Positions 51,902 to 64,000 of a stretch of 64,000 bases of DNA are shown piece by piece (position 1 is the stretch's first letter; each line of letters starts with the position of its first letter). A model generated the notes under the pieces. That model ran no database searches. It was not told where the DNA came from and saw nothing but the letters and a program-made list of their open reading frames with translations. Where the stretch lies: assembly GCA_013397455.1 (NCBI GenBank), contig VYZB01000145.1:8536-72535 (forward strand). Direction: 5' to 3'. The DNA comes from Crotophaga sulcirostris (Eukaryota; Chordata; Aves; Cuculiformes; Crotophagidae). Both the position numbers and the translations under genes were made by a program.

Positions 51902-51995
51902 ATGATGGGTTGGTGTTGGTGTTGGGTTATAGGTTGGACTTGATGATCTCAGAGGTCCTTTCCAACCTTGTGATACTGTGTGATACTGTGATACA
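51476..51995 (+). mobile_element. CR1 LINE, 5'-truncated copy with intact ORF2 tail
   Basis: This is a 520-bp plus-strand CR1 copy. It includes the last 140 or so codons of ORF2 (the endonuclease/reverse-transcriptase polyprotein), the stop at 51899-51901, and a UTR of about 94 bp with GATGATCTCAGAGGTCC and TTTCCAACC. It ends in tail units TGTGATACTG, TGTGATACTG, TGATAC. CR1 copies are normally 5'-truncated and lack poly(A), as here. Absence of frame damage suggests it is among the youngest insertions in the window. It shares the subfamily of the inverted copy at 50769-50954. Confidence 0.96.
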
Positions 51996-54410
51996 GTCCA
52001 GAAAAAGGGCTCATAGAAGAGGGGGAGGACCTATGCTCAGATAAGCAGTCTGACTGATCTTTGAGGAAGGACCTGAGATGACAGTTTGTAAAAAGCAGGG
52101 AACTGCTGTTTCACCCAGAATGTAGATAATCATACACTTATGGCTTCACTTCCTTGAGAAAATGGTACCAATAAAGTCCAGCAACATCTGGTTTCCTGCA
52201 ATCTGTTTATCCTCAGCCATCTAAGCTATTGATTCCAACGAGAGGTGACAATGGAGCTGGCTGTGGGACACTCACTGTGCTGAAGGAGGATTTCTTCAGG
52301 ACTGTGAACAGAAATCATACACGCCAGGCTGTCACCGTTTTATCTATTGTCTTCAATAACATTATCACATGTACTGGCAGATGGAGACCATTTATTAATT
52401 CATCATTTCTTTATTCATCAGTTCAGTACTTAGTCTTCACCAGAGTCTTTGCTGTTTCCTTAGATTTCATCAAGAGTTGATCAGAAGGTTGTCTGAGACT
52501 TTTGTTCATCAGGACTTAGATATTTTCCAGGCATACGAAAGCACATATAAGGAAAAATTCTGGATGGATTTTAATTTTAGTCTGTATGTGATGTAGGACT
52601 TGCATGTCATATTCTGACTCCAGAGTCTCTTGGAAGCATTAGTTTTCCGTTTTTACTGTAAGTTAATGAACTTGCCTATGTGTTTGCATTCTGCATTTTT
52701 TTTTTAATTTTAGAGTTGCTAGGGCTGTCCTTCAGAAAAAAACAGGGAATTGTAGGTACTGATTGCTGCAATACAACTGCTGATCTTGTAAGCACATGGA
52801 CCAACAAGCACAGCACAGCTTCTACCTCCTGCTCAAAGTCCTCACAATTAGTCCTGAAACTAAATGTAATCATATGATCCCGGTATCTCAGAGACAGATT
52901 CCTTCTGTTGACATACTGACTGTCAAGATTAAAAGGAATTCTTGAACTAAGTTCCTTTTTCTTAACAGGAAGAAAGATATTTTTGGTATTGTTGATGTTT
53001 TGAGACTACCCTTTTAAAACTGCAGTGTCAACAGAACCATGGAGTAGTTTGCGATTCTGCATCTAATACAAGTGTTTGCATTGTCAGCTTTCAATTGGGT
53101 ATATATTTTCTGGCTTTTAGGGACAGTTCACTTTCTCATTATTCACTAAAAGAGTAAGAAAGTGAAATATAGATGGATGCAGTCATCATTAATGATTATG
53201 ATATATCACTTTTGTTGTTAGAAAAATACAATAAATGTTAATATTTGAGAAAATTCTTTTCTAAACCACAAATTAATTGATAGCAGACATTTCCATAATG
53301 TTTTCATATGCTTAATTTTCACAGATTAAGTGATTAAAATTAATATAACTTTAAAAAAATTGACTACAGATTTCTAATTCAACTATGTCTTCCAGTTCTG
53401 TGATATAGATATAATACCTTTGGAAAAAAAATTTCCATCTTTTTTTCCTATCTCAGTTCATTTCATTTCAGCTTCTTGAATTATATAAAGATATATGTCA
53501 TCTTGTCCTTCATGGTAGGTGTTCTGATCAGCATAAATATATTTATGGGCCATAAACTTCTTTAGTGGAGAGCATTATTCAAGTAGTAATAGAGAAGAAA
53601 ATAAAATATTTTATTCCTCAACTTTATTCACTTTCCAGCTTTTGAGTATTTATTGATTAAGCTGTTGTACTTAGAGTCCTCAGGGAAAATCCCTCTTTTC
53701 ATTCTCTCGTCTTTATCAGTTTTTCTGTATTCTTTTGGGTAGAACCTAAATCCAAGAAATCACTTTAAACTTCAGAGTAGTCTCTTCTCGATTAGATAAT
53801 TCACATGCCTAAAATTCAGCAGTATAAAAGGTTTCAGGCTTCACCTGTAATAATCTAAGGATACAGGGCATGGAAATGGAAAAAGAGTTTAATTCGAATT
53901 CCCTTCAATAAGAACTGGGGTTTGATCAGAGCAGCTGCACACTCTTCTATGAGACCAGCAATGCTAACACTGACCACCCTGCTAAAAACATCTCAGTCAC
54001 AGGTGAACATGACAACTAGCAAAACAGTAAAGAAAGGTGTGAAAGAACTAAGTACACCTTATAAAGCCAAATGCTCCTGGGATTTTTTTTTTTTTCTGTT
54101 AGCCTTTTTCTTTTTTTTTATCATTATTTGCTACAGAACTTGCAGTGATTTGGTAAGAACTTTGATAAGGAGCTCCAAGGTCTTTTACTTCAAAGCAAAA
54201 TAACAATCAAGTTTGTGAAGCAGCTACTTTGTGACTGATCTAATATAATTAATGTCTTGCAGATATTGATGATTCTCATCTGTGACCAAACTGGCCATTA
54301 AGCTTTACCTAATGTAAGTAGGGAATGACACATCTGAGATGTCCTGTCTTTCATTTCATTTTCTATTCAAAACAGAGCCATTGGAGCATCTGACACTGGT
54401 ATCAACATCA

Positions 54411-54429
54411 TCTGTCTGTCTGTCTGTCC
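54411..54429. repeat. (CTGT)n microsatellite
   Basis: Four to five TCTG units in a row in otherwise unique DNA. Confidence 0.85.
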
Positions 54430-56455
54430 TTTATACTTGAATAAATAGACAAAAAACTACATATATTTGTATGCAAACATATACATATGTATTTATACAG
54501 AGACATATACTGGAGCATACAAGGAGCCACCCAACTTTCACGTAACTAAAGGGCATTGGTGCTGTCCCAGTGTTTAGAAACTCTCACATTCCCATCATTT
54601 CCCACAAATTTTCCCACAAATCACAAGCCATGATAAACACAGTAGGAGCACGTTAAGTTTGCAAAGCTCTTCCTCTTCTTTCCCCCTCTCTTTAGTCAAG
54701 AGATTTTTTTGCACTTTGAGTATTTTCTAGTCTGAAGAAAGAGAACTGCCTTTAGAGAACATTAAACCCATCTGAAACACTTTCCCATGGTCTAAAACGA
54801 AAACTATATTTACTGCTTATAACTGAGCTACAGAATTCAACATGTGAACTTTATTATGGGTCTTTGCAGAAAGTCTTGCTTCATTTTAGGCTGACTGGAA
54901 AATGCTGTGAGGAAACTAAAGTTACTGCAGTGAAGTGATAAAGCCAAATACTTTATGGAAAATTTTCCTTTCAGAATACAGAAAAAAATTAAGAGTAAAA
55001 TGTATTAATTACATATATTTTTTAAAAAATATTGTCTTAACAACAATTTTTAAGAGTTAGAGTCAAAGAAAATGTAGTCATGCTTGAAATGTGATGATTC
55101 CCTTTCTTATTCCCATTTTACACTCACAGGGTCAATATTATATCTTTGCAGCAACCAGAAAATACTCATTTATGATATATTTTTGATTCAGGTCTCATAT
55201 ATCTGTCTTATGTTTATGCTGTCATATAAATAAATATAGAGCTGTGACACATTTGCTTTTGATTGTCATGTCAGTGTCTTTTTCACTAGAAAGCTGATCC
55301 AGGTTTACCAAGAAACTCTAATTTTGGTTAGGCTGGACTAACATTAGCATACCAGTAAATACCACGTGAACTGTACTGCATGTTTTTTCTTAGCTTTCAG
55401 AATTTACTGCTATGGTTTCTATTATTTCCAGATGACAGGACATGGTGCTGAAAAGTATGGGAAAATATGGTTAAATTAATGGGCTTCCTGCAAACTACAT
55501 CATTCTAAATCATTGAACGTGGCTTCTGCATTATCGCATTGTTGCTTAAAAGCAAAAAGGCAAATTACAGTGATGGAATTTCCTTAAACAGATTATCTGA
55601 TGACCTGATTCCTGCAGAGGTGGAGAAATGTCACATATTCTTATGCTTGATGGACTGCCTTCTCTGTAAGATCTTTGTATCTGTGTCAAAGTCACGGGCA
55701 GTGAATTTGTATTCCCACTGGATATGTCACCGTTATCACAACACATGTGTACAGAGATTCTATCTGGACTTCATGGTGTTGTTCAGCTTTCTTCATTTAA
55801 AAGAGCTCAGATGTTCTCCAACAGATTAACGCTCAAAATCAGAACACTTTTGGAAAGAGAGGTTTATTTTCTTCACACAGGAAATTAAGACAGGCTGTTA
55901 TTAATTTTCAGATATCAGAAGGATACAAGAGAAAGATGTACTAGGGCTTGTTAATTAGTAGATCTTAGCAGTGTACCCACACTAAGTGGTAGACCGTAAC
56001 AGATCTATCACAAAAAAATGTCTTTAAAATACATTTTTAATTCTTTGAATGCTTTTTGAGGAATATATCTCTAATTTTGATACTTGAGTGGGTCTTTTCT
56101 GTTCAATTTTGCATAGAAATCTGTTTTTTTAAATAAATGCAAACACATTCCTATACTTTTTTTTGTCTCCTCATATTACAGCAGAAGCTACGGATGTTCT
56201 AATACCTTTAAAAGGTGTTTTGAAGATCACAGAGATGCTAAGGAAGATGCATGCTGTGCCTATGGGAACATTCTATCTGTACCTGAATTGCTTGAGAAAG
56301 CTCTGTATTTGCTGCAGTTTTGCTCTTGCTTTAGTTATTATGTTCTGTCTTCATTTTTTTTTTTTGTATGGACTCTTGCATCCACGTGAACTTATCTATC
56401 CAGATTGCTGTATTTGGTGCTTACACACCCAAATGTAAAGCTAAATTACAAGCAA

Positions 56456-56496
56456 GCGCTGCGGGTGTCGTCGGCTGAAGCCTACTGGCACGCGCT
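56456..56496. other. compact CpG cluster
   Basis: Six CpG dinucleotides fall within 38 bp (GCGCTGCGGG, GTCGTCGGC, CACGCGC) in a region where CpG is otherwise rare. It starts a roughly 280-bp GC-richer stretch that continues to about 56740. It is far too short for a CpG island. It could be a small regulatory element, an exon fragment or a recent insertion. No exon is recognisable. Confidence 0.4.
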
Positions 56497-59186
56497 GTAG
56501 GGTGTCTCCTTAGCAGCCCTCTCCCTGTGCATATGGTTTGTACAGAAGGAATGAAGTACACTTTAGAGCTGGCAGGAAGGAGCTGTTGTCAATACCACTG
56601 AGAGAGAGCAGAGCATATGGTGATCCTGTCATGCATTCCTGCCTCTCAGCTGGATTCTCACGTAGGAAAGCGCTGTGCATTTGCCTCTTCGCTGCTGAAG
56701 GTGGCTCCAGCTTCTCGGTGGGCATAGAACTATGAAATCATAGGGAACCAACCCTGGGACATCATTAAGCCCATTGATTTGTCCAAGGCAGAATTACATA
56801 GGTCAGTGATGACGTGCACTTGTCAAGATTGAAGGCACTGATGCTGTGATGATACAAACTTAGCAAATTCACTTTTGGTGCGTTATTTTTCATACCTACC
56901 TATATCTTCTTTGCATTAACTTGTTTTCTACCTACAATGAACACAGAATACTATCAACTCCGCTGCTCCCTGTAGCAAACTTTCATATATTTAATGTTGT
57001 TGCAAACATCTGTTTACTTTTACTGCCTATTTGATGTTTCCCACCTTGCATGTGTCATTATCAAATACCTTGGTTTTCTTTCAAATGGCACCTCCAATTT
57101 ATCTCAGTTATTTTGAGTTCTAGGTGCCTTAGCTATACTGGCAATCTTTCCACCCACGTCCTATCCACACATTTAATAAATCTATACTACTTAACTAATG
57201 AGAGCCCTGACTTGGGACAGACCCCAACAGAATTTCACTAATTATGTGCTTTTGTTTTGACACAGGACTCATTATAACTGCTTTCAAAATGTGATACAAT
57301 TAGCTTTGCATCTATCTTTTGATATTTTCATTGGGGCCACGCTGTGCTCTTGAGGACTGTACTAGTAATGCTGAAAACTTGTTGAAGTCAAGTTATCTGT
57401 CAACTGTTTTTCCTTTACCCATGTAGTCTTCTGTCCTGTAAAAGAGAAATTAAACTGATTTGGCATTGTTTCTAGTTAATATCGAGTCAGCTGTTACTCA
57501 TTTTTCTGTTTCTTTCTAGACTTTTAAAAACAATTTGAATACTCTTCCAGTATTTTTCTAGAAGCTGATGTTAAGTTGGTTAATATGTTATTTTCTGGCT
57601 TTTTTTCCCATTCTCATTTTGTCTGCCTGTCTCCCCATTCTTGGTGGTTTCTCAGATATAACAACTTATAATACTGTGATTTCATCAGGCAGCTTTTTAA
57701 TTACACTGCAGTGAAGACCAGCAGTTTCAACTGTTTTGAGAACATCTAACATTTAGGTATTATTTGACCTGTTCCTTCCTTACTAGAGAAGGAGGTTTTA
57801 CCCTCTGTGAATTGTATTTATTACGACAGGCCTGTGACATTGCTGTTGTATCATTTTCTATGTTTTATCCATAAAATCCTGCACCAATGAGCTTCATTTT
57901 AACTATGATTTGTGTGAATAGCGCTTCCTTTCACTATAAAAATTCTGGTCTCATGGTATTCATACGTTGCCTTTTCTTTTTCTGTTTTCCCTTGCTAGTG
58001 GTAGGGCACATCTAAGCTGATGATGCTGGCATATTGATATGAACTTGTAGGTGAGCTACAGGCAAATAAGGGATGCCCTGAAGGACAAAAGCATGTGATG
58101 GCCAGGGAGCAAGCAGCTGTAGCATCCCTGCATTCTTAAAGGTAGTGATCTTATTGAGTGGAGACGTAAATAATAATAATTAAATTTGTGTGCTTAGTTG
58201 GGAACTATTCATTAACAAAGAAATTTTTGCTGTTACTTGGAAAGGGGAAACTTTGAGATAGATCGCCTTGATTGTGCAGTACATTTGGACACACATAGTG
58301 GAAGCTGAATGCCTTTTGGGAGGCTTTGCTTACTGAATGATTCCAGAAGATCCTCCAAAAAAAAAGTGAGCAGTGCGATCATTAGTTACTATCAGGCTCA
58401 GGAAGATGCAGCACCTTACAAATTCTTATATCATTGAATAGTTTTGAACTGGGTGATCTTCTCTGCTCTGCCAGTGAGGCTGAATATTCTGACAAGGAGT
58501 GATATGAAGTTGGATCCTAATTTGTTCCAGTCTCTAATCATCTATGGAGAGGGTGAAGTCATTCAAATAATAGTGTGACTGGAGGGAAAAAATCTCACAA
58601 AAAACTAAATAGCAGTTTAATATGGAGAGGCGTATTTGAAATGGAAAGTATTTTTTTTTCCAGTCTACTCTGCACTAGGGCAACAATAAAAAGCTAAATC
58701 AAAGTTTTTCAGACTCATACTCTAAGCTTTATCCCAGCTATAATGCATTCAATAAATGTTGTTATCCTTGTCTATTTCAAAAGAAATTTCTCCAGATTGA
58801 CTTTCTCAAAATATAATAAAATTTTAAGAAAAAGAATAAAAAGGAGGCCTGTCCTGACTCTATGCTGAACATTGTATTCCAAAAGTACTTAATGAAAATA
58901 AACACAAGGTTTAGCAGTGCTCTGATTAAGGGCAATGTTTTTCATATGTTTAGATATATGACCAGATTAGCATCAGGAGGCATGACTATGAGAGGTTTTA
59001 AAAACAGCAAATTCTACAAAATACTTCATGATTACTGGAAAGACCATCAGCTGAATTAAAGAACAGTGATTAGGAAGGAGTAGTTTTCACATTGTTTTAG
59101 GATCCAGCATATTTTAGATTCTGTTCATTCTGTAAAGAGGTCTCTCTTCTCCCTTTTCCCTCACTTCCTTCCCCTCACCTGTCGTT

Positions 59187-59209
59187 ACCATTGCCATTGC
59201 CATTGCCAT
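59187..59209. repeat. (CCATTG)n hexanucleotide repeat
   Basis: Three and a half units of CCATTG (ACCATTGCCATTGCC...) in unique DNA downstream of a CT-rich stretch at 59.14-59.18 kb. Confidence 0.85.
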
Positions 59210-61852
59210 CAGCAACAAAATACTGAATTTTATCTACCTGAGTACAACTGATAATAGTGTAATCTCTGATGGAGTGTAGTCAATTGTAACCATAACAATG
59301 AAATCCTCAAGTACTGAATTTCTGTTCATGCAAATCTGGCATTTACATAGCTGAAGAAAGAGGAAGGAATACCATTTCCCAAACTCTAATTCTTTTGGGA
59401 AAGGCAACTTTAAATTTTCGAAATCCAGATCTAGATAGATGAAGCAACATAAACAAAATCACACCTTGGATGTAGAAATTATGAGAGCTTTAATGGAAAT
59501 GAGGAGGAAAAACGGGAGAATGGAAATACCTTTCTTTATGGGTGAATGTTTCAGGAGCATCAGCTGGGAAAATGCACAACCACCCTATATGTAAAAGCTG
59601 GATAAATCCTTACTTTCTTTCTGCTGTTTGGGAGAGAAAAAATCTACCATCCTGATGGTAGGCAGAATGAGGCTGCAAATCCCCAGCTGCAAGGAGCTGA
59701 CTCCTATCCCCAGCCTGGCCATATAACACTGTGAATTCAACCTCCTTGTAAAAATGTCCTGGGGTTAATATTTTCCTGGCCACCTCGTTATCTACATCTT
59801 GCTCTGCTCTAGTTGGTGACTCATGGCTAATGCTTATGACATCAGCATTTAGATAAATACATTTCTTCTCTAGCAAAAAATCTCACGTAAACCCACAGTG
59901 GATTGTTTTGCTAAAGTGGACATAGTGGTCCTGAGATATTTTGGCAAGGAAAGGAAGATGACTAAAGAAAGCATTAGTTGAATCAACTCTAATATTTAGG
60001 TTTGTTACACCCTTTAAATTATCAAGCATTCTGTGATTGGTTTGGAATGCACAATCAGTTTACAACCCTTTTTATCACAAGTTCTTAGGATATGATTCTT
60101 GCCTTTGAAGACCATCCATAAATGTATTTTTTTAACATTTTCCTTAAATTCATTGCTTATTGGATTTTTTCACATCTGTCTTCGATGCCCCCTTGAAGTG
60201 GTATTGAATTCCTATCTAAATCTGCCTCTCTAAATTAATTGATAGCAAGAATTTGGAAAATTGAACCATTGCACAAACCAATTTAATAACATATTTTTAA
60301 CTTTCTTTTTTAACATAAAAGCTTAATGACTTGCTGGAGATCCAATTCAGTTCAGTGACTTAGAAATATGATTATAGGAGTGCATAGTATCAGATAGCAT
60401 ACTATCTTTGGACTGACAGAGAACTTTGCTTTGATTTAGTCTTTAAACAGTATTGTTTTCCAGAAAATATGAATCAGTCAATTTTTCAGACAAGTTTTAT
60501 TATTAGAATATTTGGTTGTTAGTTGTTTTTTTTTTATCTCCTGGGAGAGATGGGAAGAGGACTGCATGAATTTGAAATAAAACAGAATACGCACTTGTGC
60601 AACTTACACTTTCAAAAGCAATGAGATATATAAATATTTGTTATGTTAATCTACAAAATTACTTTTATTATTTGACCCATATGGCTATGTGAATACCAGT
60701 GTATATAATTCAATCATCTGTCCTAGTACTACAAAAAATGCAGCCTTAGAACTAAACACATTTTTCTCTTGTGTCAAAGGTGAATCATTTCCTTATGTCT
60801 GAGATATCAGGATATGAAGGAAGATTACTTTCACAGACAAACAAGAGACAGCTGCCCTTGATAATGTAAGATTTATTCTTAACATTCTTTTCAAAAGATC
60901 CATTTCTATCCAAATTTTCATAATGAAACAGGACTTTTCAAAACTGTCTATGAGAAAGGCAAGGCAAAAATCTAATCTTTTTGCTCTCACTTTGGTGAAC
61001 TTGAATCCATTCATCACAAATTGAATTCAGATACAACCAAACGTAATGCAGTTTAAAAAAGTGAAATAAACTTTCTCAGTTTAGGGCCAGAACATCCGCC
61101 TGTTGGATAAGTGCTAAAAAATATATGTATACATGATTTCAAATTGCAAGAACTTGATTGGAGTATGTTGGCTGATAATCAGTCTGCAGGAGTTCTGGTC
61201 AAGTCCACCAAATCTGCATCAGAGTTATTTATGCAAATATATTTCCTCTCTAATGTGCAACGTGTAGCAGAAATACATTTTTTCTTTTTTAAGTCACAGA
61301 AAACAGAATCGAATTTTACATCTTTTGTCTTGTCTTGCTGTCCAATGAACAAGCTCTAGATATACTGAAGTCAGTCCTTCCATCTCAGCATCACACTGTG
61401 ATGAAAATAGTCTGGAATCAGAATGGTTTAGGTCTCCTACAGACTTTTATATGAGCAGAATGAAAGATCAGTAATAATCACAAAAATGACAAAAAACAGA
61501 AGAGGAAACATTGTCATTTCACTTAGTACATTGATCAGTATTTTCCACAGTATGGGCATTTTTCATCCCACATTTTAGAAAAGGAGATGTGGGAATTGAA
61601 AAAGTCTGGACAGGGAAAATACAAACAATGAGAAGAAACAGCTGAATGGACCTTGGGCTCTATTTAGATTGTCTGCATGTCCTATATTAGATGGAAAAAG
61701 AAAAGACCAATGAGGAATTTAACAGAAGTACAAAAACCAAAGTGACATAGAGAAAATGTGTGGGGAAGGACTGCTGCTTCTGGCCTTCACTACAAGAGCT
61801 GAGGGTGCATGGAATTAAATCAGTAAGCAACTGTTTAAGGCAGAGAAATAAT

Positions 61853-61867
61853 TAAAAAAAAAAAAAA
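61853..61867. repeat. poly(A) run
   Basis: About 14 consecutive A in AT-rich sequence (AATAATT precedes). No retrocopy body with a recognisable product is visible upstream, so it is called only as a homopolymer. Confidence 0.8.
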
Positions 61868-64000
61868 GATTACTTCACACTAACTTCACTGCAGGACATG
61901 ACATGTGTTAAGAAGTTTGTATGGGCTCAAAAAGTGACCCAGAATTTCATGGAAGAAACATTCTTTGTCATCCCTCTTGGGTCTGCAGTTCTCCGAAGTC
62001 TGGGACCAAGCTCTGGGAACTTGTCCTCTTCTTATGCTCTTCTTGATGCAACCCCTACCAGTCACCTGCTACAGACGTGCTTCATGTTTGGTATGGCATT
62101 AAAATGTTGTAATAATTTTCTCAGATATTTATGGGATAATTTAAAATAAAGTGCAGAAGTGAACAGATTTGGCCAAGTTCTCCAAGATAAGGCTGCGGAC
62201 TTGGAGACCAGGATCGCCTGATGTCAACCTGCACATTGGCTCTTCGACATCATCCTTGTATTTACCCATAATCCTACCATCCATATGTTCTTAGATGTGG
62301 TTCTGCCTCTGACCTTCAAGGCTTGATATTGAAAGGTTTTTGTTTCGTTTGTGGGTATATCAGCTCTTCAGACTGAAATATAGCTTAAAGAGACAAGAGA
62401 TGATCCAGCCAAAGAAAAAAAGTGTGGCCTGATTTATTATTCTTCACATGTGGGCTGGGCACCTGGTTTGGAAGTCCACGTTGCCTCCACAAGCCTGCTT
62501 CTGGTATCTCAGCTAGGTGATCTGAAGATGGCTTGGCAGATCCCTTCATCACAGTCAGCAGCACAGATGTGACCTGTGTCTGCTTTTATCCAAATCTTCC
62601 TTCTGAACCCCAGAAGGACCAGTTTTCACTTCACTGGTTTGCACATCTTGAACTGTGGTTTTTAGCTGCGATCACGGCTACACCTACTGTTTGGTTCCGG
62701 TAAGCCAAAAACCTGTGGGTTTGGATTCAAATTAAAAGAGCTTAAGCCTGTTATTTTCACAAAACACCGAAAGCTGATGAAGTTAGATTAATTTGAATTC
62801 AAATCTTTCCATGTTTTTCATAATAACTCTTAGATTTTCCAGTGAACACAAGAAAAGTATTAGAAGAGAGAAGAAAATTACCACCTGCAGGTTTCCTTCA
62901 TCTCATGAAGTACTTGAAAGGAGTGACTCCACTGTGGGGAAGTTGAAGTGACCCTGCTAGCAGCAGGAGGGAGCTTGAGGGCAAGAGATCCAGTGACTAT
63001 TTTGACTACAGATATCCCTGTATTCTCTGTACTACCCTCAACTCCTCCCTCAAATATTCTTTAATGAAAACGTAGTAGAAAATATCTGGTATATTAAGTT
63101 ATTGACTCCAACTCACTGCCAGTACCAGAATTGTAGGTTTACTATTGCTATCTTTTTGTTGTCCAATCTAGATTGAAATTGCTAAGTAATAAGTACTCAG
63201 TTTGAGGAATTTCTTCTAAGGTAATAATTATGATTGCCAGCAGTCTCTTCCTGACACATTCCTACTTATTCATATTTATTCTTAATTATTGTCATTATTT
63301 GTAATTGCACAACCTTTGACTAAAGGATACACACACAGCATTTTATCAACGTTAATTTCTTTCACTCTACAGTGATTACAAATGGAAAATATTTGCAATT
63401 CTTTATTATGCTCTCCATTAATAGGAAGTCTGACAGAAAAAATAATTAAGACTGTGCAGGTTTTTTCCACTACAATGGATCTGTGTCTTTCTTGTTTTGT
63501 TTACTGTCTCACTGTTTTTCCAGTTACTGCAGTTTTGGGCTACTTTCACAGCGGAGAGGAATTCAGGAAATAAGTCGGTGCTATAATATTCTTCTTTGAA
63601 CCCATGTATAGATATTTTCTTTTAAGAAAGCCATCCTCGTTATTTTTCAAATTAATGCAAAAATAACCCATTAAAACAAAAAGGATGTTTTGGATGAGGG
63701 ATTTGGTATCCAGAAGATGTTAGTTTTGAATTATCCATGGGCAGTTTGATTCACTGAATAATTCACTACCCGTGCTGTACAACGGCATTAAAAAAACAGC
63801 AACTCTTTGTACTGTTATTCTGGCAAGCTTCTTACAGATAAATTCTATTGCTTGAGGAGGTCATGTTTATACTTGTTCTTCTACAAACCCAAAGATATAT
63901 AAATTCATGTTTTTCAAAGTGCATTTATTAGAGTGTATTTTTATTTGCACTATAGCACATACCTAAAAATCACTTTATCAGCATCAAAATTTCTTCAAAT

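Larger units (their letters stand above)
51996..64000. other. gene-free DNA
   Basis: No gene, RNA or named mobile element is supported in these 12 kb. Simple repeats occur at 54411-54429 (CTGT)n and 59187-59209 (CCATTG)n. An A run lies at 61853-61867. A GC-richer block at 56.44-56.74 kb includes a CpG cluster. The longest frame is 96 codons (55539-55829, plus). Sequence at 61.6-62.4 kb has mixed composition and could be a decayed LTR, but I could not define ends. Confidence 0.55.

Noticed and set aside
56730..56790. AAATCATAGGGAACC stretch suggestive of a CR1 3' end
   Set aside because: Only the first few bases fit; the conserved GATCATC...GTCCAACC block is absent.
61600..62400. Possible decayed LTR or retrocopy near a poly(A) run
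   Set aside because: No terminal TG...CA ends, primer-binding site or protein similarity could be identified.

Overview
The window reads as vertebrate, almost certainly avian, nuclear DNA. It is AT-rich with short GC-richer patches and no bacterial-style gene packing. The only high-copy elements that can be named with confidence are CR1 (chicken repeat 1) LINE fragments. They show the CR1 3'-UTR block (GATGATCTCAGAGGTCC followed by TTTCCAACC), the ORF2 C-terminal signature ([14 protein letters not shown] ... DRTRG ... RLDEAL) and short 3' terminal tandem repeats instead of a poly(A) tail. The tail repeat is TGATACTGTGATAC-like in the younger copies and ATTCTATG-like in older copies. I could not determine the species.

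No protein-coding gene, rRNA, tRNA, CRISPR array or bacterial operon is supported. The open frames are short (at most about 160 codons). Most lie in purine- or pyrimidine-skewed patches where stop codons are rare, and the one frame with recognisable protein similarity belongs to a CR1 LINE. The region is best read as intergenic or deep-intronic sequence.

Layout: 1-77 is a pyrimidine microsatellite. 78-7891 is unique AT-rich DNA with a purine-rich patch near 4.6-5.0 kb. 7892-8550 holds two minus-strand CR1 3' ends. 8551-14797 is unique sequence with small AT repeats and a purine-rich patch at 13.0-13.4 kb. A degraded CR1 lies at about 14.8 kb. 17.5-19.5 kb is the most GC-rich, ORF-dense block, containing an old CR1 piece and a probable ancient interspersed repeat with CTCC...GTGGG modules. 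A CR1 tail lies at 21.47 kb. 21.5-50.8 kb is a long AT-rich stretch with several local tandem duplications (30.8, 39.1 and 39.6 kb), an assembly gap at 24.45 kb, a (CT)n tract at 44.3 kb and a C-rich patch at 47.9 kb. 50.77-52.0 kb holds two closely related CR1 copies facing each other; the right-hand one keeps an uninterrupted ORF2 C-terminus. 52.0-64.0 kb is again unique DNA, with a compact CpG cluster at 56.46 kb.

I found no convincing new biological system. The items most worth checking are the inverted CR1 pair, the intact CR1 ORF2 tail, the 17.5-19.5 kb block, the CpG cluster and the local tandem duplications.
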